Shown here in pieces: positions 34,346 through 43,454 of a stretch of 64,000 nucleotides of DNA. The translations under genes and the position numbers were made by a program. The notes beneath the pieces are model-generated. The model did not search any database and was not told the origin of the DNA. It worked only from the letters and a program-made list of their open reading frames with translations. This DNA comes from Staphylococcus warneri. Lineage in GTDB: Bacteria > Bacillota > Bacilli > Staphylococcales > Staphylococcaceae. Each line of letters starts with the position of its first letter. Within the stretch, counting starts at the first letter, position 1. Location of the stretch: contig NZ_LR134269.1 in assembly GCF_900636385.1 (NCBI RefSeq), positions 1-64,000 on the forward strand, written 5' to 3'.

Positions 34346-37300
34346 ATGAAATATTTAGTTAAAGATACATTATCTTCATGGTTATTAATCGAATCTTTAA
34401 GTCCGGGAAAGGTAGATTATTCGACAGAAGATACATTATCTGAAGAACATTTTAAGAATGGTAATAAGCAAACTCAGTTACAAACTTTCAATGAATATTT
34501 TGATATTTGGAATGAAGAACGTTTTGTTATATCAGATGAAAAGAGAAAAAGTGGGGAAATAATCTTTAAGTTCTATAGAAACTGTTTTCGTTATAACGAA
34601 ATTAATTTAAAGATTCAAGATATCTTTAATAGCCATTCTGAAATATATAACCCTAACTCAACACATTGTTATGGTTATACATTTAATACTGATGAGAATG
34701 GCTATGTTTTGATGGATAGTATACACATTCCAATGATTATGAGTGCTTTAAAGGAAATTGAAAAAGATAAAAATGCTGATATTGAAAAAAAGTTTGAGGA
34801 TTCAGTAGAAAAATTTAAGCAAAAGGTAAATGAGATTTTAGCCGATGAACCTATCAATGAACGAAAACTTAATCAAATAGATAAAGTATATGATAAGTAT
34901 TTTTCAGTTTTACATAGTGACAATAGTGGCTTGTTTCCTAATTATGTTGCAATTGAATTTATTGGAAAAGATGAATTACCAAAACCAGAATTTAACAGTT
35001 TCTTTATAACAGATATAGAAATGGCTAGAAAATCTCCTAATCAAACGTTAATTAAATATATAGAAGGCATAGGTGAGCAACAACGGGTAGAAATTGATGA
35101 AAATAAAGAAGAAATTGAGAAATTTCTACATCCATCAAATCTTCCTGACGGACGTTGGCCTTCCCAAACTGAACATAGACTTTCACTAATGCAACAAGTT
35201 GCAGTTAATCAAATAACAAGTTGCAGTCAACAAATTAATTCAGTTAATGGCCCTCCTGGGACTGGGAAGACTACACTATTAAAAGATATTTTTGCACATT
35301 TTGTAGTTGAACGTGGTAAAGAATTAGCTCAATTAAGCCACCCTAAACAAGCATTTAAACCAACTAAAATACATGAAACTGATGAGAAACCGGTATATTT
35401 ACTTAAAGATTCGATTGCTCGACATAAAATGGTTGTTGCTTCAAGTAATAACGGAGCTGTTGAAAATATTTCTAAAGATTTACCTAAAATAGATGAAATA
35501 ATTAGAAACCCAAAAGAATGTGCGTTTCCGGAGTATGAAACAGATTATGCAGAATTAATAGAAGAATTACAGGATTTTGCTAGTATAGCGAATGATTTGA
35601 TTGGTGAAGATGCGTGGGGATTATTCTCTGGTGTATTTGGAAAAAATGAAAATATTAATAAAGTATTAAACCACTTGTTAAAAAATGATCAAGATAATGT
35701 GGGACTTGCTAAGTTACTTCAAAATGAAAATAATCAATTAAGTAATGAAGATATCAAGAAAGAATGGAAATATCATAAGAAAGCATTTTTAGATGAATTA
35801 GAGAATGTAAAAAAATTAAAAGAGAAGTCTATTGAAGCATATAAGGTATACAAAAAATATGAAAAAGCTTTAACTGAAAATCAAAATTTAAAAGTAAGAG
35901 AACAAAAATCAAGTGAAAAATTAGAGAAAATAGAAGATGAATTAGAGGAATATAAAGAAGAAATTAATCAGTTAAATAAACAAATGAACGATAAAGATAA
36001 ACAGATTGATATAATAAATGAATATTTGCATACATCTGGACAACATAGCTTAATGAATAAGATAAAGTCAATGTTTAGTTCCGAAACTGATGAAAAGTAC
36101 CAAAAATATTTAGAAGAGAAAAAGCAAATTTTAGAGCGAAAAATTGAATTAGAAAAATATAAACAAGATAAAGAAAATGATATTGCTAACAAATCTAAAG
36201 AAAAGGATTATTTAAATAACGAATTAGCAAAAGTTTATAAACAACAAAAAAGTTATAATGAAGTTGTTCAAAGATATAATGAATTCTGTACTCAGACTAG
36301 TATTGATATGCCGACAAAAGATTTTTGGAATAATGGGAAAAAAATTTATGCTAAGAGACAGATGTCAAATTTATGGACAAGTGATGAATTACAGTATAGA
36401 AGAGCTATGCTTTTCGTAAGATCAATGATATTGCACAAGTTATTGTTGATTGCCAATTCTACGACCATATTTGCAAATTTAAATAACTTTAAAAATCGAC
36501 GTAAATTAATAGATGCCAAGCCTGAAGTAGTATGTAACGCATGGAATGTAATACATTTAATATTCCCAATTGTTAGTACTACGTTCGCAAGTTTTAAGTC
36601 TATGTATCAAGGCATTCCAAAAGATTTTATTGATTACTTGTTTATTGATGAAGCAGGTCAAGCCGTTCCACAATCAGCGGTTGGAGCATTGTACCGTTCC
36701 AAAAACGTAGTGGCTGTTGGAGATCCAATACAAATCGAACCAGTAGTAACATTAGAAAGTCATCTTATTGATAACATTAGAAAAAGTTATAACATTCCAG
36801 AACGATTATTATCTAAAGTGTCTTCCGTTCAATCTGTAGCCGATTATGCTAATCAATACGGATTTTGGAAAGAAGATACTTCAGAAGAACAACAAAAAAC
36901 ATGGATAGGTATTCCTTTGTGGGTACATAGACGTTGTTTAAATCCAATGTTTACAATTGCAAATCAGATTGCTTATACTAACAAAATGGTATTACCAGAA
37001 TACATGCAAAAGCCAGGTAAAGCAGGATGGTATCATGTTACTGGAAAAAGTATTAATAAACAATATGTAAAAGAGCAGGGTATTAAAGTAGTTGAATTAC
37101 TAATTAATGACTGGAAAGAGGCGCTAAACAATAATGAAAATGAACCGAGTTCATTTGTAATATCGCCGTTTTCAGCTGTTCAACAACGAGTAAAAGCTTT
37201 AGCTAAGAAAGAATTACCTAAATGCTTAAATATAGAAAAAAGTAAAATTAATAAATGGATAGATAAGTCAATCGGAACTGTTCATACATTTCAAGGTAAA

Positions 37301-37510
37301 GAAGCACAGAAAGTATATTTTGTAGTAGGTACAGATAATACACAAGATGGGGCAGTAAATTGGTCATGCGAAAAACCTAATTTGCTTAACGTGGCGGTCA
37401 CAAGAGCTAAAAAGGAATTCTACGTTATAGGAGACTTAAATAGAATCCACCTCAAAACATATTATGAAATTATTTATAAAGAATTGAATGATATATATGA
37501 AGTTCACTAG
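34346..37510 (+). CDS. Large SF1 helicase/ATPase (COG1112, DNA2/NAM7-like) with coiled coil
   Basis: 1054 residues. The N-terminal 280 residues resemble nothing I recognise. The motor is split: Walker A GPPGTGKTTLL (about 302-312), a long insert rich in Lys/Glu/Leu heptads that should form a coiled coil (about 480-650), Walker B FIDEAGQAVPQ (about 766), motif III VGDPIQIEPV, and the last motifs HTFQGKEAQ and VAVTRAKKEF (about 1015-1025). This is the AAA_11/AAA_12 arrangement of DNA2/Upf1-like SF1 helicases. No nuclease, kinase or phospholipase-D domain is visible. COG1112 helicases occur in some antiphage systems and this gene lies near the SCC integration site, but the defence role is only an inference. 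Confidence 0.85.
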   Translation: MKYLVKDTLSSWLLIESLSPGKVDYSTEDTLSEEHFKNGNKQTQLQTFNEYFDIWNEERFVISDEKRKSGEIIFKFYRNCFRYNEINLKIQDIFNSHSEIYNPNSTHCYGYTFNTDENGYVLMDSIHIPMIMSALKEIEKDKNADIEKKFEDSVEKFKQKVNEILADEPINERKLNQIDKVYDKYFSVLHSDNSGLFPNYVAIEFIGKDELPKPEFNSFFITDIEMARKSPNQTLIKYIEGIGEQQRVEIDENKEEIEKFLHPSNLPDGRWPSQTEHRLSLMQQVAVNQITSCSQQINSVNGPPGTGKTTLLKDIFAHFVVERGKELAQLSHPKQAFKPTKIHETDEKPVYLLKDSIARHKMVVASSNNGAVENISKDLPKIDEIIRNPKECAFPEYETDYAELIEELQDFASIANDLIGEDAWGLFSGVFGKNENINKVLNHLLKNDQDNVGLAKLLQNENNQLSNEDIKKEWKYHKKAFLDELENVKKLKEKSIEAYKVYKKYEKALTENQNLKVREQKSSEKLEKIEDELEEYKEEINQLNKQMNDKDKQIDIINEYLHTSGQHSLMNKIKSMFSSETDEKYQKYLEEKKQILERKIELEKYKQDKENDIANKSKEKDYLNNELAKVYKQQKSYNEVVQRYNEFCTQTSIDMPTKDFWNNGKKIYAKRQMSNLWTSDELQYRRAMLFVRSMILHKLLLIANSTTIFANLNNFKNRRKLIDAKPEVVCNAWNVIHLIFPIVSTTFASFKSMYQGIPKDFIDYLFIDEAGQAVPQSAVGALYRSKNVVAVGDPIQIEPVVTLESHLIDNIRKSYNIPERLLSKVSSVQSVADYANQYGFWKEDTSEEQQKTWIGIPLWVHRRCLNPMFTIANQIAYTNKMVLPEYMQKPGKAGWYHVTGKSINKQYVKEQGIKVVELLINDWKEALNNNENEPSSFVISPFSAVQQRVKALAKKELPKCLNIEKSKINKWIDKSIGTVHTFQGKEAQKVYFVVGTDNTQDGAVNWSCEKPNLLNVAVTRAKKEFYVIGDLNRIHLKTYYEIIYKELNDIYEVH

Positions 37511-37580
37511 TTATGCTAAAATGAATTGAATAATCTATTTACTATAAGTTAAATAGTGAAGGGTTCATTAAGGAGAAAAG

Positions 37581-37991
37581 ATGAAGAAATTTACGCCTGA
37601 AAAGATAAGTGAACAGTTTTCGAAATTGTTGTTATTAGCGGTTAATATTTGTATTGGTCTCATTGCGGTAACACTTGTTATATTTTTATTTACCGAATGT
37701 TTTGGTTTCTTTCAAAACTTATTTTTACAAGATAAAGACTTGAAATATAGCCAAGTTATTGAAGATTTATTGGTATCGTTCATGTATATTGAGTTTATTC
37801 TACTCATTATTCAATATTTCAAACACAATTATCATTTTTCGTTACAGTACTTTATTTATATCGGTATTACAGCGATTGTCAGAATTATTATAGTAGAACA
37901 TAGCGATGCTACTGAGACAATCTTGTTAGTCGCTAGTATATTTATACTAACGATTTCACTGTACTGTTTACGAAAATTTACGATTGATTAA
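37581..37991 (+). CDS. psiE: PsiE-family membrane protein
   Basis: 136 residues with four hydrophobic helices, matching the PsiE phosphate-starvation-inducible family (PF06146); the function is unknown. The motif YIEFILLIIQYFKHNYHF in the middle and the TAIVRIIIVEHS segment are typical. AAGGAGAAAAG precedes ATG 37581. It is 70 bp downstream of the helicase and could be co-transcribed, though AT-rich sequence between could hold a promoter. Ends at a terminator (38013-38050). Confidence 0.85.
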   Translation: MKKFTPEKISEQFSKLLLLAVNICIGLIAVTLVIFLFTECFGFFQNLFLQDKDLKYSQVIEDLLVSFMYIEFILLIIQYFKHNYHFSLQYFIYIGITAIVRIIIVEHSDATETILLVASIFILTISLYCLRKFTID

Positions 37992-38012
37992 AATCAAATA
38001 TTAAATTTTAAG

Positions 38013-38050
38013 AGGGAAGCATGTGTGAACGCACTGTTCCCTTTTTTATT
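38013..38050 (+). terminator. Terminator of psiE
   Basis: AGGGAA (38013-38018) / TTCCCT (38037-38042) with an 18-nt loop and a T-run. Confidence 0.75.
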
Positions 38051-38179
38051 TAAGGAACTAAGCGATATACGATACTTTTAAGATGAAAGATGTATATTAT
38101 TTATTTTATTGTTACACTATTATTGAAATGAAATTATTTCAATTGTAATTATATAATAATTGATTAAAGGAGTTTTATC

Positions 38180-38578
38180 ATGAACAAAATAGACTTAAAA
38201 ACTACGATAAAATCACTTTATAATGACATCTTAATTGATTTGAATTTGAATAAAATAAATAACTATTTTGCGCCCACATACGTACAAACGACAGATCATG
38301 TTTCCACTAATTTTGATGAGTTTAAAGCACATCTTAAAAAGTTAAAAGAAGTTGTTTCAAGTTTGAAAATCAGTCATTTTAAAACGATGATCATTGATGA
38401 AGATCAAAATGCAGTGTTTCTACGTTATGACGTAGAAGTAGAGAAAAAGAACGGAAACCAAGGCATCATAGAAGTGTATGCAGAGTTTACATTTAACGAT
38501 GAAGGAAAAGTTATGACATGTAACGAATTAACATTACCATATCATGAAGCGCTTAAAGGCATAGGTAGTATTAAATAA
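38180..38578 (+). CDS. NTF2-like (SnoaL-type) protein
   Basis: 132 residues with the length and helix-sheet pattern of the NTF2-like fold: an N-terminal helix (IKSLYNDILIDLNLNKINNY), FAPTYVQTTD, then beta strands including NAVFLRYDVEVEKK and GIIEVYAEFTFNDEGKV. No catalytic residue set could be assigned. Similar small proteins in staphylococci are annotated 'nuclear transport factor 2 family'. AAAGGAG precedes the ATG. Confidence 0.7.
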   Translation: MNKIDLKTTIKSLYNDILIDLNLNKINNYFAPTYVQTTDHVSTNFDEFKAHLKKLKEVVSSLKISHFKTMIIDEDQNAVFLRYDVEVEKKNGNQGIIEVYAEFTFNDEGKVMTCNELTLPYHEALKGIGSIK

Positions 38579-38580
38579 AC

Positions 38581-38775
38581 TTAATTATCATCGTCATTTT
38601 GTTTGTCTTTCGTACTTGGAACTAAACAATATAGTGTCAGTAATATTGTAAAAGCATAGCCGAAATATTGTCTGCCGCTATAGGGCATATCAGTGAACCC
38701 TATAATTATAAGTACGGTACTTAAATCTATAGCCATAAGTGTAAGATATATACGCTTTCTTGTTTTTCGTTTCAT
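38581..38775 (-). CDS. Small membrane protein, unknown
   Basis: 64 residues from ATG 38775 (MKRKTRKRIY), chosen over ATG 38781 because AAAAGGAAG sits 7 nt from it but touches the earlier ATG. Two hydrophobic helices (about residues 10-28 and 35-55) and an acidic tail KDKQNDDDN. It stops 2 bp from the end of the NTF2-like gene, convergently. Function unknown. Confidence 0.65.
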   Translation of the reverse strand: MKRKTRKRIYLTLMAIDLSTVLIIIGFTDMPYSGRQYFGYAFTILLTLYCLVPSTKDKQNDDDN

Positions 38776-38863
38776 ATGCATCTTCCTTTTGTTTAAGGAT
38801 AAAAATCATATCCTTAACGAATAATTACTATAACACCAAATATGATAAATAAAGAACATAATA

Positions 38864-38917
38864 CAGGCTGGGACATCGAAATAAATTTTAATAAAATATT
38901 ATTTCTGTCCCACTTCC
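38864..38917 (-). repeat. Structured intergenic repeat, short copy 2
   Basis: A minus-strand partial copy: GGAAGTGGGACAGAAATAA through TTTATTTCGATGTCCCAGCC. It contains only the first hairpin (GGGACAGAAATAA / TTATTTCGATGTCCC) and lies directly after the flavin-monooxygenase stop, where it may act as its terminator. Confidence 0.75.
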
Positions 38918-38934
38918 TTTATATCTAATCAATT

Positions 38935-40272
38935 TTAACGATTTAATCCGTATTCATAAGAGACATCAAGTTCATCTCGTAAAGTTTCTCCTTCATAGTC
39001 TAAATGGAAAAGCCCTCTTTCTTGTAAAATAGGAATAACCTTATCAACAAAGTCTTCTACACCATCATGAGTGCTATCTGGAACAATAGAAAATCCATCG
39101 GCAGCATCAGATAGATACCAGTCCTCTAGAAAATCTGCGATCATTTCTGGAGTACCAACAACTACAGGGTGATAATTGATCACACCATGTGCCAAGACAT
39201 CTTTAATTGATAGTCCACTTTGTAACAATTCAAGTGCTCTATTTGAACGTGGATCCATTAAGGAAGGTCGAGCTTGACTGAGCAATGTTTCAGGTAATGG
39301 CTGATTGATATCTATAGTATTAATATTAAAAGATAACCCAACCATTTGTCCCAAATAAGCTACATGTTGTTCAGTTTCTTTAGGTGCAAAATCAAGTAGC
39401 ATTCGTCTTCTATTTAGTGCCTCTTCTTTGGTCTTACCAATTGAAAACATAAATCCAGCGAACATTTTAATATCATTTGGATTACGACCATGTGCTTCTG
39501 CACTTTCCCGTAATAATGTTCGTTGTAAAAGAGCTTCTTCTTTAGTAAATGGATTTGCGTATACACCTGATGCAAATCTACCCGCAAGTTCAATACCTTT
39601 TTCACCACCACCTGCTTGGAATATAGGAGGTTGATATTGAGGGGATGGAGGTATGGGTAGAGGACCTCTTGTTTGATAATATTGTCCATTATAATTTGCA
39701 AGATTTACTTCATTAGTATCTATAAACTGACCAGAAGTAGCATCAAGTTTATAAGCGTCTTTACCAAAGCTTCCCCATAGTGATTGAACAGCACTAATAT
39801 GTTCATGCGCCATATCATATCTGACATTTCGACTTGGTAAATGTTGACCGAAATTTAATGCAGTAGTGGGGTTAGATGTGGTAACCGCATTCCAACCTGC
39901 TCGACCATTGCTCATGATATCTAATGTTTTTAAATGACGTGCTAAATTGTATGGTTCATTAAAAGTAGTCGAGTAAGTAGCTACTAACCCAATGTGTTTC
40001 GTTTCTCTAGCGACAGCTGTTAAAAGTAAAAGTGGATCTAATGAATGCATAGGAGAATTTATGCTTATATCATTTGTAAGAGATGGTGTATCTGCTATGA
40101 ATAAAGAATGTATCTTACCTCTCTCAGCAATTTTGGCTTTTTCAACATAATTATCTATATTCGTATAAGCATCCACAACGGCACCTGGCATACGCCATGA
40201 TTTAAATTCTCCACCGTATCCTGAGACCATTTGCAGTACGATTTTCATTTTTCTATCTCTTGCATTTTTCAT
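38935..40272 (-). CDS. LLM-class FMN-dependent monooxygenase (NtaA/DmoA-like)
   Basis: 445 residues of the bacterial luciferase-like superfamily; the closest family type is NtaA/SnaA/DszA/DmoA, which use FMNH2 from a partner reductase to oxidise small compounds. Recognisable are FIADTPSLT, the HIGLVATYSTTFNEPYNLARH block (about residues 90-110), RAGWNAVTTSNP and QAGGGEKGIELAGRFASGVYA. AAAAAGGAGC precedes ATG 40272. It lies divergent from the HxlR-type regulator gene, a common pairing, which is frameshifted here. Substrate unknown; a reductase partner is not adjacent. Confidence 0.9.
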   Translation of the reverse strand: MKNARDRKMKIVLQMVSGYGGEFKSWRMPGAVVDAYTNIDNYVEKAKIAERGKIHSLFIADTPSLTNDISINSPMHSLDPLLLLTAVARETKHIGLVATYSTTFNEPYNLARHLKTLDIMSNGRAGWNAVTTSNPTTALNFGQHLPSRNVRYDMAHEHISAVQSLWGSFGKDAYKLDATSGQFIDTNEVNLANYNGQYYQTRGPLPIPPSPQYQPPIFQAGGGEKGIELAGRFASGVYANPFTKEEALLQRTLLRESAEAHGRNPNDIKMFAGFMFSIGKTKEEALNRRRMLLDFAPKETEQHVAYLGQMVGLSFNINTIDINQPLPETLLSQARPSLMDPRSNRALELLQSGLSIKDVLAHGVINYHPVVVGTPEMIADFLEDWYLSDAADGFSIVPDSTHDGVEDFVDKVIPILQERGLFHLDYEGETLRDELDVSYEYGLNR

Positions 40273-40402
40273 ATAGACACGCTCCTTTTTGAGGTTTAGT
40301 TAATATGTTAATGAGTATATGTATGATAATATGTTTTGAAAAGAAGGCAATTTTAAAATACTAGGTATATTATTTCGTACCTTTGTAAAAGGATAAGATA
40401 TA
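40273..40402. promoter_or_regulatory. Monooxygenase/HxlR divergent promoter
   Basis: 130 bp between divergent genes. An inverted repeat AGGTA-N10-TACCT at 40363-40382 is a candidate HxlR operator. GGATAAG (about 40391) is the ribosome-binding site for the HxlR frame. Confidence 0.45.
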
Positions 40403-40751
40403 ATGGCTAAAATATGTAAATATGGATTTGATGAATCCTTTATAAAAAATAAAAGCGACCTTTATCATTTAGGCTTTTCACAAAATTTACTTGAAGGTCG
40501 ATGGAAACATTTTATGGTATTTATCAGATGAACCTCAACGATATAGTGATATTAAACGATTTTTATCAGGTATTTCTCAAGGGTCATTAACGAAACAGTT
40601 GCGCGAACTTGAATATGATGGACTTGTTCATAGAGAGGTCTATCCGGAAGTTCCTCCCAAAGTGGAATATTCACTTACTGAAATGGGTAAAGATATCATT
40701 CCAATTATTGAGTTGATGAAAGAATATGGTGCTAAATATGGCAATGATTAA
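40403..40751 (+). pseudogene. HxlR-type transcriptional regulator, frameshifted
   Basis: ATG 40403 (MAKICKYGFDESF) opens a frame that reads to LLEGRWKHF and then stops; another frame continues ILWYLSDEPQRYSDIKRF...RELEYDGLVHREVYPEVPPKVEYSLTEMG, the typical HxlR winged helix. The two join seamlessly as EGRWKH-F-LWYLSD if one T is restored in the T4 run at 40510-40513. The intact protein would be about 116 residues. HxlR proteins often sense electrophiles or hypochlorite and control adjacent oxidoreductases. It is either a real loss-of-function or a homopolymer sequencing error. Confidence 0.8.
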
Positions 40752-40821
40752 TTTAGATCATACAAATTTGTGTGATAGATAATAAAATGACGCGTTATTA
40801 AAACATTCGATAAGCTACAAA

Positions 40822-40839
40822 AGTACAATTTTTAGTACT
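40822..40839. promoter_or_regulatory. Inverted repeat upstream of the nitronate-monooxygenase-like gene
   Basis: AGTAC-N8-GTACT, 87 bp before ATG 40926. The half-site AGTAC/GTACT resembles operators of HxlR/DUF24 regulators such as YodB, which supports joint control with the monooxygenase. Confidence 0.4.
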
Positions 40840-40925
40840 AAGGCAATATTTATTTCCTACTTCTCTAACTTTTTTAGATGTATTAATATAATTTAAATCA
40901 AATCAAGTTAGAAAGGGCTATAAAT

Positions 40926-41894
40926 ATGCAAAATAGAGTAACTAGTATTTTGAATATAGAAAAACCGCTACTCCAAGGCGCGATGAATTCATTAACTAAT
41001 CCAGAATTTATAAGTGCAGTAAGTGAAGCGGGAGGATTAGGTATTTTAGGACCTAATTCTGGTGAAGCGAGAAACACGCAATCAGCTATTGAAACGACTG
41101 AACGTATCCGAAAAGAAATTAAAAAGATAAAAGCATTAACAGATAAACCATTTGCATCAACCATTATGGTAAATGAAAATCTAACATTTACGGATTATAT
41201 TATTGATATGCTGATAGAGGAGCAAATTCATGCAGTGTTAATTAACGGCCTATTGGATGAGAATATATTTAATAAATTAAAAGCCAATGATATTAAAATT
41301 ATATTTCGACCTAATACGCCGACAACTGAAAATGCAATTGCAGCTGAAAAATTAGGAGCTGATGTTTTTGTGGCAACTGGTTTTGATGAAGGAGGGTCTG
41401 TACCAGAAAATATCATTGGTACTTTTTCAATAGTGCCAATGATTGTCGATGTGATTAATATCCCTGTAATTGCTGCAGGCGGTGTGAGTGACGTGAGAGG
41501 TGTTAGAGCAGCATTTAGTTTAGGAGCTGAAGGTGTATATGTAGGTAGTGCGTTGATTCCTACTGTAGAAAATCCAGCTGCTGAAAATGTGAAACAGTAT
41601 ATTGTAGATTCAGAGGCAGAAGACTTAATATTGTTTAGAAATCTGCCAGCCTATTATCGCTCACTTCCAGGTAAATTAGCACGAGAACTTAAAGAAATGG
41701 ACAAAAATGGAGCGACTAACGAAGCACTGGCAAAACATATGGGTGCAGGTAAAAATATGAGGTTAGGCATGGTTGAAGGAGATACAGAGAATGGATATGT
41801 ATCAGTAGGAACTGGCATAAGTTCTATTAAATCTATTCGAAGCGTTAAGGAAGTCATTGATGATATGATGCAGGATTTCAATTCAAACACCTAA
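40926..41894 (+). CDS. Nitronate monooxygenase-like flavoenzyme
   Basis: 322 residues of the NMO/2-nitropropane dioxygenase/FabK-like TIM-barrel family. Features: the N-terminal PLLQGAMNSLTNPEFISAVSEAGGLGILG, FVATGFDEGG (FMN-phosphate side), VPMIVDVINIPVIAAGGVSD (about 170-190) and LGAEGVYVGSALIPT. AGAAAGGGC precedes ATG 40926. A role as a FabK enoyl reductase is less likely, since staphylococci use FabI. It lies downstream of the HxlR remnant and may belong to the same response as the LLM monooxygenase. Confidence 0.88.
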   Translation: MQNRVTSILNIEKPLLQGAMNSLTNPEFISAVSEAGGLGILGPNSGEARNTQSAIETTERIRKEIKKIKALTDKPFASTIMVNENLTFTDYIIDMLIEEQIHAVLINGLLDENIFNKLKANDIKIIFRPNTPTTENAIAAEKLGADVFVATGFDEGGSVPENIIGTFSIVPMIVDVINIPVIAAGGVSDVRGVRAAFSLGAEGVYVGSALIPTVENPAAENVKQYIVDSEAEDLILFRNLPAYYRSLPGKLARELKEMDKNGATNEALAKHMGAGKNMRLGMVEGDTENGYVSVGTGISSIKSIRSVKEVIDDMMQDFNSNT

Positions 41895-42055
41895 TCCAAT
41901 TTAGTAGTTGAAAAATTTATTTAACATATTCGAAGAGCGTTGATACTCAACATATATTTTTTACTTATAGTCTATGTAATAGGTGCTTTCATATTGTAGT
42001 ATGGGGCTTTTTAACAACATACATTATATAGCTCAAACAATCATATCAAATAACT

Positions 42056-42165
42056 GTTGCTATTCTAAAAAATCATGGTATTATAATCATAACTTAAAAC
42101 ACTTTCGTATAAATTCATACGTTTCTGTATGAGTTCGACGAGAGTGTTTTTTTATTAAAAGGTTC
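42056..42165 (+). promoter_or_regulatory. Promoter and structured leader/attenuator of the EIIC-like gene
   Basis: A promoter (TTGCTA at about 42056, 17-bp-class spacing, TATAAT at about 42081) leads straight into an inverted-repeat leader: AACACTTTCG outer arm, inner hairpin TTCATAC-GTTTCT-GTATGA, closing CGACGAGAGTGTT, followed by TTTTTTTATT at 42147-42155. The gene starts at 42215. This is a terminator 60 nt into the transcript, the geometry of an attenuator; no known riboswitch consensus is evident. Alternatively it is simply an orphan terminator. Confidence 0.5.
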
Positions 42166-42214
42166 GTTGTCACGTACTTTAAAATAAAGAAAGAAACTAT
42201 GAGGTATTTGAATT

Positions 42215-43264
42215 ATGGGCGAAAAACAATGGATTACACCCAGATCATTTTTATTTAATATATTAAATGGATTAGCGATAGCAATCGTTGTAGGTATGCT
42301 TCCTAACGCGATTTTAGGAGATTTGAGTAAATACTTAAGTCAGTATAATGAGATATTTTCAAAAATAGCAGTTGTAGTTCAAGGCATTCAATATACGATT
42401 CCAATTTTAACGGGTGTCTTAATTGCGATACAGTTTAATTTAACACAATTACAAACAGCTGTGGTTGGTGCAGCAACATTTGTCGGTTCTGGCGCAACGA
42501 CAATTACAAATCACCAATGGGTCATTACAGGTATCGGAGATTTAATTAATACCATGATTACCGGAGCGATTGCAGTAGGTATTATTTTAATCATCGGAGA
42601 TCGTGCAGGCAGTTTAAATATGATTATCTTACCCATCGTTGCCGGTGGTATTCCTGGTCTCTTAGGATTATTATTACTGCCTTATACCAAATTGATAACA
42701 GTGGGCATAGGAAGTGTTGTTAATAGTTTAACGAATACACAACCTATCATTATGACAATTCTAATTGCAGTGATATTCTCTATTCTTATTGTGTCACCGA
42801 TATCTGCGATTGGTATTGGTATTGCCATTGGTATTTCAGGGCTCGCAGCAGGTTCAGCCGCTGTAGGTGTCTCTGCCAGTGCTATTATGCTAGCACTAGG
42901 GGCATGGCGTGTTAACAAAGTAGGTGTTCCGATTTCAGTGTTACTCGGTGCCGTTAAATTAATGATGCCTAATACCATTCGACATCCTATTATATTTTTA
43001 CCAATTACATGTACCGCTGCAGTATCAGGACTCATAGGCGGGTTGCTTAATATTAAAGGTACACCTGATTCGGCTGGGTTTGGTTTAATCGGATTAGTAG
43101 GCCCAATTAAGTCATTAAACTTATTAGGTACTAGTATGGGTAGTGGCTTGCTACTGATTGCGATAACTTATGTCATCGTACCAATCATATCAGCTATCTT
43201 TTTCAATTATCTATTTGTGAAAATATTGAAACTCTATAAACCAGATGTATTTATTTTTAAATAA
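42215..43264 (+). CDS. EIIC-like membrane transporter (PTS_EIIC_2 family)
   Basis: 349 residues, about nine to ten membrane helices, rich in Gly, Ile and Val. It resembles the PTS_EIIC_2 family (PF13303): GVLIAIQFNLTQLQTAVVG, the block VGSGATTITNHQW, and GVPISVLLGAVKLMMPNTIR are typical. No EIIA or EIIB gene is next to it, so either it works with proteins encoded elsewhere or it is not a PTS component. A structured leader precedes it. A strong terminator (43278-43317) follows. Substrate unknown. A second, distant relative is at 62629-63666. Confidence 0.8.
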   Translation: MGEKQWITPRSFLFNILNGLAIAIVVGMLPNAILGDLSKYLSQYNEIFSKIAVVVQGIQYTIPILTGVLIAIQFNLTQLQTAVVGAATFVGSGATTITNHQWVITGIGDLINTMITGAIAVGIILIIGDRAGSLNMIILPIVAGGIPGLLGLLLLPYTKLITVGIGSVVNSLTNTQPIIMTILIAVIFSILIVSPISAIGIGIAIGISGLAAGSAAVGVSASAIMLALGAWRVNKVGVPISVLLGAVKLMMPNTIRHPIIFLPITCTAAVSGLIGGLLNIKGTPDSAGFGLIGLVGPIKSLNLLGTSMGSGLLLIAITYVIVPIISAIFFNYLFVKILKLYKPDVFIFK

Positions 43265-43277
43265 CTTTATATAAACC

Positions 43278-43317
43278 AAAGGCAATTTCTATGAATGAGA
43301 TAGAAGTTGCCTTTTTT
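43278..43317 (+). terminator. Terminator of the EIIC-like gene
   Basis: AAAGGCAATTTCTAT / ATAGAAGTTGCCTTT stem with GAATGAG loop and T-run. Confidence 0.93.
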
Positions 43318-43454
43318 CTATATAAAATGACTATTTCAAATATATTTTAGGATATAGTTTTATTAAGAAACAAATAATCATAAATAGTTTAAAATTTCAG
43401 TCTGATCAGAATATTATTAAGCATAGTTAATAAATTAATGATAGGAGAGATAGG

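Noticed and set aside
31921-37510. Patatin gene plus helicase considered as a CBASS-type defence operon
   Set aside because: No cyclase is present and the genes are separated by a dihydrouridine synthase on the opposite strand.
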